From: an uncultured Lachnospiraceae bacterium
Lineage (GTDB): Bacteria > Bacillota > Clostridia > Lachnospirales > Lachnospiraceae
NCBI GenBank assembly: GCA_947630005.1
Contig: CANRGB010000018.1
Location: forward strand, 1 to 36,458
Reading direction: 5' to 3'
DNA: 36,458 nt
Part shown: in pieces, positions 1-6,391 of the stretch
Numbering within the stretch: position 1 is the first letter of the stretch
Layout of the letters: the number at the start of each line of letters is the position of its first letter
Made by a program: the position numbers and the translations under genes
The notes under the pieces: model-generated
Told to the model about the DNA's origin: nothing
What the model saw: only the letters and a program-made list of their open reading frames with translations
Database searches by the model: none

Positions 1-10
1 TAAACTTCCA

Positions 11-240
11 TGCCCGCACTGCGGGCACCATCATGAATATAAGTCCACGGATTGCTCCGTGCTTGCGCACTCACGCAGTCTCCGCTTCGGTCGGCGCCAA
101 ACGTGTGCCACTGGCACACGGCGCCGCATCGTTCACTTTGTTCACGCTGCTGTATTGCTCATACCTGTTGTCGTCTCCTGTGCATAGCCGGTCCGGCAAG
201 TAAACTTGCCTCCCGTCTCTGCACGGAGACTGGACTTATA
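11..240. repeat. Hairpin-dense noncoding segment bounded by a 10-bp inverted repeat
   Basis: No gene is supported in the first 246 bases. The stretch is packed with perfect short palindromes: TGCCCGC/GCGGGCA at 11-27, CACGGA/TCCGTG at 46-61, CGTGTGCC/GGCACACG at 102-120 (framed by GGCGC/GCGCC) and GGCAAG/CTTGCC near 196-211. A 10-bp inverted repeat, TATAAGTCCA at 38-47 and TGGACTTATA at 231-240, encloses about 203 bp. It sits just past the stop of the formyltransferase gene. It may be a small nonautonomous element or an intergenic structured RNA. A short related stretch appears near 8530-8575 upstream of the MATE gene, but the similarity is weak by eye. Confidence 0.5.
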
Positions 241-246
241 CAGTAA

Positions 247-1425
247 TTAATGATGGAACAGACGGATCCCCGTGAACGCCATCGCAATCCCGTATTTGTC
301 GCAGGCTGCAATCACGTCCTCATCCCTGACGGAGCCGCCCGGCTGCGCGATGTATTTCACACCGCTCTTATGCGCACGCTCAATATTGTCCGAGAACGGG
401 AAAAATGCGTCCGAGCCGAGCGTCACATCCTGCATCTGATCAAGCCACGCCCGCTTTTCCTCCTCGGTAAAGACCTCCGGCCTCTCGGTAAATACCTTCT
501 GCCATGCGCCGTCCGCCAGCACATCCATGTACTCGTTTCCGATATAGACGTCGATCGCGTTATCGCGCTCCGCGCGGGTGATCCCGCTTCCAAACGGAAG
601 ATTCAGAACTTTCGGGCACTGGCGCAGGAACCAGTTATCCGCTTTCTGTCCCGCAAGGCGTGTACAGTGAACCCTCGACTGCTGTCCGGCTCCGATACCG
701 ATCGCCTGTCCGCCCTTGACATAACAGACAGAATTTGACTGCGTATACTTCAGCGTGATCAGCGCGATCTTCAGATCCATGAGCGCCTCTTCCGGTATCT
801 CCTTATTCTTCGTGACCACATGCGAGAGCAGCTCCTCGTCGATCCGAAGCTCCTGGCGTCCCTGTTCAAACGTGATGCCGTACACCTGTTTATGCTCGAT
901 CGGCGCCGGACGATAATTCTCATCAATCTGGATCACATTATAATTGCCTTTCTTTTTCTGCTTCAGGAGCTCCAGCGCTTCCTCCGTGTAGCCCGGGGCG
1001 ATCACACCGTCAGAAACCTCCCGCTTGATCAGCATCGCCGTGTCCCGGTCGCAGACATCCGACAGCGCGATAAAATCGCCAAACGACGACATGCGGTCCG
1101 CGCCCCTCGCTCTCGCGTACGCGCAGGCAAGCGGAGAAAGCTCTCCCAGATCGTCAACCCAGTAAATTTTCGCCAGCGTCTCCGTAAGAGGAAGTCCGAC
1201 GGCCGCGCCCGCCGGGGACACATGCTTGAATGAAGTCGCCGCCGGAAGCCCTGTCGCCTCCTTCAGCTCTCTGACAAGCTGCCAGCCGTTAAACGCGTCA
1301 AGAAAATTGATGTATCCCGGTCTCCCCGAGAGCACCTGAATCGGCAGATCCTGTCCGCCCTCCATAAAAATGCGGGACGGCTTCTGATTCGGATTACATC
1401 CGTACTTCAACTGTAATTCCTGCAT
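247..1425 (-). CDS. purH: Phosphoribosylaminoimidazolecarboxamide (AICAR) formyltransferase, stand-alone
   Basis: This protein matches the transformylase half of PurH. It would move a formyl group from 10-formyl-THF to AICAR to give FAICAR, the penultimate step of IMP synthesis in the cytoplasm. At 392 aa it has no N-terminal MGS-type IMP cyclohydrolase domain. Family landmarks are visible: ATSFKHVSPAGAAVG near residues 42-56, ALITLKYTQSNSV near 220 and DAFFPFSDNIERAHKSGV near 340. I chose the ATG at 1425 because a good AGGAG lies about 7 nt upstream; the in-frame GTG at 1431 overlaps that ribosome site. It follows the PurO-like cyclohydrolase with a 34-nt gap, so the two probably form one transcript supplying the last two steps. 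Only the assignment of the cyclohydrolase step to the neighbour is inferred. Confidence 0.93.
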   Translation of the reverse strand: MQELQLKYGCNPNQKPSRIFMEGGQDLPIQVLSGRPGYINFLDAFNGWQLVRELKEATGLPAATSFKHVSPAGAAVGLPLTETLAKIYWVDDLGELSPLACAYARARGADRMSSFGDFIALSDVCDRDTAMLIKREVSDGVIAPGYTEEALELLKQKKKGNYNVIQIDENYRPAPIEHKQVYGITFEQGRQELRIDEELLSHVVTKNKEIPEEALMDLKIALITLKYTQSNSVCYVKGGQAIGIGAGQQSRVHCTRLAGQKADNWFLRQCPKVLNLPFGSGITRAERDNAIDVYIGNEYMDVLADGAWQKVFTERPEVFTEEEKRAWLDQMQDVTLGSDAFFPFSDNIERAHKSGVKYIAQPGGSVRDEDVIAACDKYGIAMAFTGIRLFHH

Positions 1426-1459
1426 ACACACTCTCCTTTTCCTGTCTGTTTATTGCCGC

Positions 1460-2173
1460 TTATTTATTCTTGTTTACAATCCTGGTCTCGTACGTTCCGT
1501 CCGCGATATTGATATAACGCACGAACAGCGACACCTTGTTCTCCTCATTCAGACTGTTCCACAGCATATCTGTGAATCCGTCGATCTCATCCGGAATCGA
1601 CGTCAGCTTCGGCTCTCCCTCAAAACTCGGAAGCGGATCGCCGTCACACTTATACGTATGGATAAAACGTCCCTCCCCGGCCACACAGTTCTCATACGCA
1701 AACGTGTAGCGGCTGCATGCCGCCGGATTGCCGTTGCTGCTCTTTAAGATCGACATCGCGTAGCTGTACTTCCCATTTTCAATGTGCAGGATTCCGGAAA
1801 TGCGCGGCGTATAGTTCGGGCCGTCTGGCTCAAACTCACGGGTGCGCAGCGACTGTTCAAATGTCAGCTGGCGGTCCATTCCCTCATAGATCGTATCCGT
1901 CTGATCACCATTCGTCACGATCGTCTTGTTCCCAAGCACACGCACCGGCGCATAGATAATCAGGCTCGGATCCTCAAGCTTCGTCGGATCAAACGCCTGT
2001 GTCCGGATTCCCTCGCCATCCTCCACAAAAATACGGTTTCTGCTGTTGCTGCTTCTGCCCATGATAAAATACGCCGCCACAGCTTTTGTCCCGTCCGCGG
2101 AGCGGCCGATCACAATCCCCCTGCCCGGATAACTGTTATTCTTTAATTCCTGTTCCAAAGAAATCATTTCCAT
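1460..2173 (-). CDS. IMP cyclohydrolase, PurO-like family
   Basis: A 237-aa cytoplasmic protein resembling the archaeal-type IMP cyclohydrolase family (PurO, Pfam IMP_cyclohyd). It would close FAICAR to IMP. Supporting residues are the N-terminal GRGIVIGRSADGTKAVAAYF strand and the following GRSSNSRNR segment, which match the PurO fold's opening, then NGDQTDTI and the central SGILHIENGKYSYAMSIL. The ATG at 2173 follows AAAAGGAGA with about 9 nt spacing. It lies directly upstream of the free-standing formyltransferase, which lacks this activity, so context and family agree. Non-orthologous replacement of the PurH N-terminal half by PurO is known in archaea and some Clostridia. I am sure of the family and fairly sure of the reaction. 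Confidence 0.82.
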   Translation of the reverse strand: MEMISLEQELKNNSYPGRGIVIGRSADGTKAVAAYFIMGRSSNSRNRIFVEDGEGIRTQAFDPTKLEDPSLIIYAPVRVLGNKTIVTNGDQTDTIYEGMDRQLTFEQSLRTREFEPDGPNYTPRISGILHIENGKYSYAMSILKSSNGNPAACSRYTFAYENCVAGEGRFIHTYKCDGDPLPSFEGEPKLTSIPDEIDGFTDMLWNSLNEENKVSLFVRYINIADGTYETRIVNKNK

Positions 2174-2251
2174 GCGCGTTTTCTCCTTTTTGGATTCTCT
2201 TTATATTCTTCTGTTCCTGTACGCGGCTCCGTTTTGCGGCGCAGGACACAA

Positions 2252-2328
2252 ATTCAGGACTCGCCCGCGGGTTCATTCCGCGCGAGCGAGTCTTGAATCA
2301 CATTAACATTAAATGAAAGAAAAAGCAA
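2252..2328 (-). promoter_or_regulatory. Possible promoter and long leader hairpin upstream of the purine genes
   Basis: On the minus strand a weak promoter can be read as TTGCTT (2323-2328), 17 nt, TAATGT (2300-2305). The expected start lies at the foot of a long hairpin. Its arms are ATTCA-G-GACTCGC (2252-2264) and GCGAGTC-T-TGAAT (2286-2298), extended inward by CGCG/CGCG pairs. The hairpin has no U-tract, so it is not an obvious intrinsic terminator. It may stabilise the mRNA or be an unrelated intergenic palindrome. I looked for ZTP and guanine riboswitch cores and did not find them. Confidence 0.35.
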
Positions 2329-2345
2329 TAGTCTTTTACTAATCG

Positions 2346-2470
2346 GGCACGAAGCGGGTTACTGTTATTCATTCCATGAACGCAACACACTTCGCGATAC
2401 AGAAAAACCCTCCGCCAAAGGCTTTTCTGCACACTCAGGTATGCGCAGAAATGCTGTGTCAGCAGTTGGT
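2346..2470. repeat. Intergenic segment with weak relative near 5690
   Basis: GC-rich noncoding sequence between the purine operon and the first terminator-linked element. Phrases such as cttcgcgat, acagaaa and gcagaaatgctg recur in 5690-5845 with the same order and similar spacing, which suggests two diverged copies of a second intergenic repeat. By-eye similarity is partial and boundaries are uncertain. Confidence 0.3.
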
Positions 2471-2484
2471 TTCCTACGCAGCCC

Positions 2485-2574
2485 GTGATCGAGTAGGAGG
2501 CGGCTTTTCCTCCTGCTCGCCGCACGGCCCAGGTGCTGCGTCAGCAGCTGGTTTCCATGCCTGGGCCTGCGCAT
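2485..2574 (-). repeat. Terminator-linked structured repeat, copy 1
   Basis: About 90 bp. Read on the minus strand it starts with TTATGCGCAGG immediately after a terminator hairpin. It holds one large stem (here with GCCCAGGC/GCCTGGGC-type arms around an inner CAGCTGCTG...CAGCA) and a second stem of the AGGAGG/CCTCCT type. Copies 2 to 4 lie at 29152-29238, 35978-36062 and 36063-36152. All four share the same orientation. Confidence 0.7.
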
Positions 2575-2606
2575 AAAAAGAGGATGTTCCTGACAACATC
2601 CTCTTT
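2575..2606 (-). terminator. Strong intrinsic terminator, minus strand
   Basis: A perfect 12-bp stem: AAAGAGGATGTT at 2577-2588 pairs with AACATCCTCTTT at 2595-2606 around a 6-nt loop. On the minus strand the stem runs into TTTTTATG. It would end a transcript coming leftward from the promoter at 3743-3771. The plus-strand side has only a weak T-run. Confidence 0.8.
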
Positions 2607-3736
2607 ATCTCTATTCAATTTTAAATTTTTCTATATTCAATTGTATAGATCGGAGAGTAATTTTCCTGCTTTCTAATTATTCATACCGCGATATACGTCA
2701 TCTTTTTCGTCTGATTCGCGATACAATTACTTTTATGGCATGTGGATATATCTGACAGGTCTCATTATTTTTATTCAATCCACGCTCAGTATTTAAAGAA
2801 TATGACCATATCTTTTTTACAGACACGCGGCTTGACTTTATATCAGCGGAAAAATTCTGATCTTTATTTATTAGATCTTTATTATTGAATCTTTTCTTCG
2901 GGCTTTATCTTATCCCGATTCCGTCCTCCGCTGCTGAGATTGCTTTTTCTTCAGTTCCGTACCGCAAATAGCCGGAAACCTTTCTTTTTTCCGCAATCTT
3001 TATCTCATGTAGTTGCCTTCCTGACAGCCCTCCTGATTTTCTGTATTTATCATACTTATTCAGTTCCAGTTGTTTTGGCTGTTTCCCGACAGTTCTCCTT
3101 TCTGAGATCCGTCCACTTATTCTTTCGGCAGTCCTTTGTTTTATTTATTCTTCGACTGCTCTTTCGGCAACTTTCTCATCCGGCTGTTTCCTTCTGACAA
3201 CCGCTTCTTTTCTGGTTGTTCTTCCCGCAGCCGCTTCCACTTCGGCTGCTTTTTTCTGTACCCGTTCTTTTCCCGGCTCTTTTTTGACAGCTGATCTTAT
3301 CCAGCTGTTCTTTTCACCGTTCTTTCATCCGGCCGTACCTTTCGACAACCTCTTACCGCTGTTCCTTTGGCAGCCGCTTCTCTGTTCCGGCCGCTCTCTG
3401 ACAGCTCATTCTACCTGTCCACATTCTTCGGATTCTCTGACCGGTCTGCGCGTTGCATAACCTTTATCCGACAGCAGCTCACGTTCTCTCATGCTGCTCT
3501 TTTAAACAAGGATAAATGCGCTTCATCATCAGATTCTTCCCTCTCTCCGATTATCGTTTTCATACGATCACTCGAATCAGTTCTGATGAAGGCCTTTCCT
3601 GCAGGATTCATTTATCCTTCCACATGCAGCGGCAACAAAGTGTACCTCTGTGTCCATGGGAATCGACCTCCTGTCCTCTTATTCATTGTCCATCGTCTAT
3701 AGGTGATCTATAGGAACAACAAATGTTTTGTTGATG
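2607..3736 (-). ncRNA. Candidate ~1.1-kb structured noncoding RNA
   Basis: This 1.1-kb gap lacks a convincing protein gene, yet on the minus strand it is framed by a near-consensus promoter and a strong terminator. The proposed transcript opens with two perfect hairpins (3717-3733, 7-bp arms; 3697-3713, CTATAG/CTATAG). An 11-bp perfect long-range helix follows (3508-3518 with 3609-3619). Between about 3120 and 3420 there is a ladder of short stems joined by purine-rich linkers at roughly 20-25-nt intervals: 3128-3159, 3197-3219, 3227-3249 and 3288-3307, each with 6-7 perfect pairs. The minus-strand RNA is A/G-rich, so long open frames in it are expected by chance. I do not recognise a known family (not RNase P, tmRNA, 6S or SRP). 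A decayed repetitive coding gene is the main alternative. Confidence 0.4.
3577..3657 (-). CDS. Possible 26-aa leader peptide
   Basis: A 27-codon ORF begins with ATG 9 nt after a perfect AGGAGG and lies about 80 nt downstream of the predicted start of the 3743-3771 promoter. The product would start MDTEVHFVAAACGRINES and end GLHQN. It has two cysteines and no membrane segment. I recognise no family. The strong ribosome site and its position just after two leader hairpins are the only support. It could be a genuine small protein, a regulatory leader ORF, or chance. Confidence 0.35.
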   Translation of the reverse strand: MDTEVHFVAAACGRINESCRKGLHQN

Positions 3737-3742
3737 GTTTGT

Positions 3743-3771
3743 ATGATAGCAGATGATTCCGCATTTGTCAA
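3743..3771 (-). promoter_or_regulatory. Near-consensus sigma-A promoter, minus strand
   Basis: TTGACA (minus-strand reading of 3766-3771), a 17-nt spacer, then TATCAT (3743-3748). Transcription would start near 3736 and run left into the gene-poor 2607-3736 region. It is one of the best promoter matches in the window although no large gene lies downstream. Confidence 0.75.
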
Positions 3772-3892
3772 CACTTTTTTTGGATTTTCCTGAAATTATT
3801 TATTTTTAAAAAAGTACCTTCAATATTAACTTTTATTTTTTTGAATTATATATATTATTCAGAAAATTTAGACAATTTAAATCTCCACCCTG

Positions 3893-4186
3893 GCCAAAGT
3901 ATAAAACCATAATTCTCACGCCGCAGCCGGGTCTCAAAACCATAGCTCTCACGGCTCCAGTCAGGTCCAAAAACTATAACTCTCACGGCCACAGCCAGGT
4001 CAAAACCATAGCTCTCACGGCCACAGCCAGGTCCAAAACCATAGCTCTCACGGCCACAGCCAGGTCCAAAACCATAACTCTCACGGCTACAGCTAAGTCC
4101 AAATCCATAACTCTCACGGCCGCAACCAAGTCCCAAAACCATAACTCTCACGGCTCCAGTCAGGTCTCAAGACTACAACTCTCATG
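3893..4186. repeat. 33-bp tandem array anchored at the stop codon of the HPr-like gene
   Basis: Nine units begin at 3913, 3946, 3980, 4012, 4045, 4078, 4111, 4145 and 4179, so spacing is 33 bp give or take one. The unit is of the form CTCTCACGGCCACAGCCAGG followed by TCCAAAACCATAG. The rightmost unit overlaps the stop codon (TGA at 4182-4184) of the HPr-like gene, and in the other units the same position reads GTGA. Minus-strand translation gives an RESYGFGPGCG repeat, but single-base indels break the frame, so I treat it as noncoding. Confidence 0.9.
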
Positions 4187-4478
4187 TAGCCGTGAACTTC
4201 TGCAGCACCCTCTCAAACGCGCTGTCCTGAGCGCCATACTTCACCGTGAGCACCTTCGTCAGATCCATGCTCATAACGCCGAGAATCGATTTCGCGTCAA
4301 CACCCATCCGGCCATAAGACTTACCGCCAGGAGCAAATCTTCCGGCGCGCTCCCCCGGCACCACGGCGGACTCTTCCGGCTCCGGCGCAATCCCGACGGC
4401 AAAATCGCATTTCTCTGCGGCTCTCACAAACTCACATACATCATCCACGGCCCTCAGCCTGATCTTTTTTTCCATCAT
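4182..4478 (-). CDS. HPr-like protein lacking the phosphorylation site
   Basis: A 98-aa protein whose segment around residues 61-80 (VDAKSILGVMSMDLTKVLTV) matches the conserved helix-turn of HPr phosphocarriers, where Ser46 lies in KSIMG. The N-terminal active-site region with catalytic His15 is absent. About 25 residues rich in Glu, Pro and Gly (roughly 33-58) are inserted before the conserved part. It therefore probably cannot act as a PTS phosphocarrier. Small HPr-fold proteins of this kind are common in Lachnospiraceae and have no settled role. The start ATG is 8 nt after AGGAG; a second ATG follows directly. The gene lies just downstream of the truncated DNA-metabolism gene, and its 3' end seeds a 33-bp tandem array. 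Confidence 0.7.
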   Translation of the reverse strand: MMEKKIRLRAVDDVCEFVRAAEKCDFAVGIAPEPEESAVVPGERAGRFAPGGKSYGRMGVDAKSILGVMSMDLTKVLTVKYGAQDSAFERVLQKFTAT

Positions 4479-4550
4479 AATTCTGTCTCCTCAGTTTAAA
4501 GCTCCCTGCCGCGCCGGAATACCGGAACCCGCACGGAACCCTTTGTACTG

Positions 4551-4745
4551 AGTATTGACAGATTTACAGAAAAAATACCTGCTCCGACAGATCTTCTCCG
4601 GTCGTTCCCGCAAGCTAAGCATTAACAGATTTACGGTAAAAATGCCTGTTCCGGCAGATTTTCTCCGGCGTCCCCGCGAACTGAGTACTAACAGATTTAT
4701 GGTAAAAATGCCTGCTCCGACAGATCTTCCCCGGCGTCCCTCCAG
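4551..4745. repeat. 66-67-bp tandem array copying the 3' end of the DNA-metabolism gene
   Basis: Three copies, with the element ACAGATTTA starting at 4558, 4625 and 4691. Read on the minus strand each copy carries GACGCCGG, GATCTGTCGGAGCAGG or variants, then TAAATCTGT. The TAA in the right-hand copy is the stop codon of the 4697-5338 gene, and each other copy carries the same TAA. Unit length is not a multiple of three. The array replaces the sequence where the protein's C-terminal region should be. Confidence 0.88.
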
Positions 4746-5338
4746 ATAAACCACTTCCGCTGTGCCGCGTGAACCAGGCAGTCCCCCGAATGACGGTCAA
4801 AGATCAGAAAATGCTCGTTCGGAAAACGTCCGGAGAAGTGCTCTCCGATCAGCGGAAGCACCTGGCTCTTTGCCTCGATCTCGGAAAACAGGACCCCTCC
4901 TTTCAGCTCCCTGAACCGCACAAACCCCTCATAACGGCGGGCCTCGTTCTGCACTTTCCGCGAAAGCTCAAAGATCCGGAACGCATTCGCGTCCTGCAGC
5001 TCCTCAAAAAGATGGCGCGCGGTCCGGGAATCCGTATAACGGGATAATCCAACCGTCAGCACCCGGTAGATACAATCCGCTTTTTCCGGGGCATCCGACA
5101 GCGCCGCCCGATAGATCATCTCATAAGATTTCTCTCCCATTCTGCGCCGTATTGTGTCCGCTACTTTCTTCGCTTTCCCTCCGTCCGTCTTCACAGCTCT
5201 GCACCCGGCAGGCAATTCCGGATCCGCGGGTTCCTTTACGCGGAGCGCAACATTCGCGTGGCCAAGGCGGCTCGCCCACGCGTCGTACACTCCGCAGAAA
5301 ATACCATCCGCGCAGTCCTCACACACATAAACCGTCAT
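4697..5338 (-). CDS. Probable DNA metabolism protein (TIGR03915/DUF4130-like), C-terminally truncated
   Basis: A 213-aa protein. It resembles the family that normally works with a radical SAM DNA-repair/modification protein (TIGR03916). Landmarks are a DGIFCGVYDAWASR N-terminus and the later YEGFVRFRELKGGVLFSEIE, then LPLIGEHFSGRFP and FLIFDRHSGDCLVH. Intact members usually continue with a conserved segment of about 35-40 residues of the LWKxFFxxIAIxxRxN...MPxRYW type. Here the frame ends right after WFIW, inside the first unit of a tandem array, so the protein is probably broken. The radical SAM partner is not next to it. AGGAGG lies 5-6 nt before the ATG. A LexA box and promoter lie 250-300 bp upstream, fitting SOS control. 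Confidence 0.72.
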   Translation of the reverse strand: MTVYVCEDCADGIFCGVYDAWASRLGHANVALRVKEPADPELPAGCRAVKTDGGKAKKVADTIRRRMGEKSYEMIYRAALSDAPEKADCIYRVLTVGLSRYTDSRTARHLFEELQDANAFRIFELSRKVQNEARRYEGFVRFRELKGGVLFSEIEAKSQVLPLIGEHFSGRFPNEHFLIFDRHSGDCLVHAAQRKWFIWRDAGEDLSEQAFLP

Positions 5339-5384
5339 CGCGTCCTCCTGTATCGTCCTGCTGTCCGTTTCGCTTCAGTCCGCG

Positions 5385-5505
5385 GGCCTTTGCATTCTCT
5401 TCGGGTCTCTTCTTCCTCTGCGGGCCCTTGCTCCCTCTGTGGGTCTTTGCTTTCTCTGCAGGTCTTTGCTTTCTCTGCGGGTCTTTGCTTTCTCTGCGGC
5501 ATCGT
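5385..5505. repeat. 20-bp tandem array in the presumed 5' leader of the SOS gene
   Basis: Six to seven units of the form GGTCTTTGCTTTCTCTGCGG, nearly identical at the right end and diverging leftward. It lies between the LexA-controlled promoter (5605-5633) and the ATG at 5338, so it would be in the untranslated leader. Unlike most arrays in this window it does not touch a stop codon. Confidence 0.85.
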
Positions 5506-5584
5506 CCTTTCCGCTATCTTCCTTTTGACTTCCACGCTTCTGTCAGCTTCGGCCCCACCCGAAATTCTGCGGACATGCAAAAAT

Positions 5585-5598
5585 CGAACATATGTTCG
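5585..5598 (-). promoter_or_regulatory. LexA operator (SOS box)
   Basis: CGAACATATGTTCG is a perfect 14-bp palindrome. It matches the Gram-positive LexA consensus (CGAAC-N4-GTTCG) exactly. It lies directly downstream of a minus-strand -10 element, so bound LexA would block transcription toward the DNA-metabolism gene. Confidence 0.9.
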
Positions 5599-5604
5599 AT
5601 TTTT

Positions 5605-5633
5605 ATCTTAGCACAGGATGACGGTTTTTTCAA
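5605..5633 (-). promoter_or_regulatory. LexA-controlled promoter, minus strand
   Basis: TTGAAA (5628-5633), 17-nt spacer, TAAGAT (5605-5610). The predicted start falls inside the SOS box. The ACGGTT/AACCGT palindrome at 5621-5637 overlaps the -35 region and may also act as a weak plus-strand terminator. Confidence 0.75.
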
Positions 5634-5639
5634 CCGTTT

Positions 5640-5844
5640 TTTACAGCAGACACAGCAGAAACCGTGCTGCTTGTTCCTGTTCACTCCCCTGCGGGTCGTG
5701 AACGTAACAGCGCTTCGCGATGCACAGAAATGCTGCTTTCACAGCATTTCGCGCCGCAATTCTCGGGATTTCTGTGCAGAATGCACAGAAATCACCTCGC
5801 GGGACAGTGAATGTGTGAACTGTAACTGCTGCTTCCTTTCTGCG
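5640..5844. other. Gene-free stretch with diverged intergenic repeat
   Basis: No gene is supported. The stretch holds several palindromic phrases around ATTTCTGTGCA and TGCACAGAAAT (about 5735-5795) and resembles 2346-2470 in word order. A plus-strand reading frame crosses it but has no ribosome site or recognisable protein content. Confidence 0.35.
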
Positions 5845-5845
5845 T

Positions 5846-5878
5846 AAAAAGCCGCAGCCTTTTTCAGGTCACGGCTTT
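5846..5878 (-). terminator. Terminator of the DUF1858 gene
   Basis: AAAGCCG (5848-5854) pairs with CGGCTTT (5872-5878). On the minus strand the stem is followed by TTTTT. It lies about 100 bp past the DUF1858 stop. A second hairpin, GCCGCA/TGCGGC at about 5902-5921 followed on the plus strand by CTTTTT, lies between them. Confidence 0.55.
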
Positions 5879-5976
5879 CGTACTTTTTAATTTCAGGAGC
5901 TGCCGCAAAATATCATGCGGCGCCTTTTTATACTGCGGCGCAGACGCCCTTCCTTCTCATGGAAATGAAAGCGTAT

Positions 5977-6189
5977 TTACGCCTCGAGGGCTTCGAGAAA
6001 CGCATTCAGTCTGGCAAGAAGCACATCAACATCAATTCCATGCACCATAGCCGCCTCTTCCAGGGATTCCATCTGAGAAGACGGACATCCGACACAATGC
6101 ATTCCGCCTGCCATCAAAACGGGAGCAAGGCCCGGATTAATCTGAAGAATCTGACCGATCAGCATATCCTTTGTGATTTTTACTGCCAT
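5977..6189 (-). CDS. DUF1858 domain protein (hybrid-cluster-associated redox disulfide type)
   Basis: A 70-aa cytoplasmic protein consisting of one DUF1858 domain. It begins [20 protein letters not shown] and carries the family's redox-type pair in [10 protein letters not shown] (C32, C35). This family is often linked to hybrid cluster proteins or other iron-sulfur and nitrosative-stress enzymes, but no such gene is adjacent here. AAGGAGG precedes the ATG. A separate promoter and terminator make it a monocistronic unit. The exact biochemical role of the family is not established. Confidence 0.85.
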   Translation of the reverse strand: MAVKITKDMLIGQILQINPGLAPVLMAGGMHCVGCPSSQMESLEEAAMVHGIDVDVLLARLNAFLEALEA

Positions 6190-6222
6190 AGGAAAATTAC
6201 CTCCTTCCTGTATTCTCCCACC

Positions 6223-6251
6223 ATTATAATACGATTCATATTATATTGCAA
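6223..6251 (-). promoter_or_regulatory. Promoter of the DUF1858 gene
   Basis: TTGCAA (6246-6251), 17-nt spacer, TATAAT (6223-6228), about 30 nt upstream of the start codon. Confidence 0.7.
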
Positions 6252-6327
6252 GACGCCAATTCGTCCGCTCAGACGACGGCGGCAGCCGATTATATTTCCT
6301 GAACCTCCCCTGAAAGGAGCCCCTATC

Positions 6328-6356
6328 TTGACAGTCCCATACTTTCTGATCATAAT
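6328..6356 (+). promoter_or_regulatory. Promoter of the CYTH gene
   Basis: TTGACA at 6328-6333, 17-nt spacer, CATAAT at 6351-6356. The start codon follows about 35 nt downstream. Confidence 0.75.
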
Positions 6357-6391
6357 AGAGCCGGAAACAAAGTGAAAGGAATGGATATATA

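Noticed and set aside
2174-2330. Purine or ZTP riboswitch before the purine genes
   Set aside because: No conserved core of either class could be found; only a plain hairpin.
2607-3145. Decayed minus-strand protein gene (long frames with few stops)
   Set aside because: No start codon with ribosome site and the strand is purine-rich, so few stops are expected; kept only as the alternative to an RNA.
3855-4151. Minus-strand frame coding an RESYGFGPGCG repeat protein
   Set aside because: Internal single-base indels change the frame, no ribosome site precedes it, and it is fully explained by the 33-bp array.
3893-4186. CRISPR array
   Set aside because: The units follow one another directly with no unique spacers; no cas genes in the window.
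5335-5580. 81-aa minus-strand frame just after the LexA box
   Set aside because: Starts with TTG without a ribosome site and consists mostly of the 20-bp repeat; likely leader sequence.
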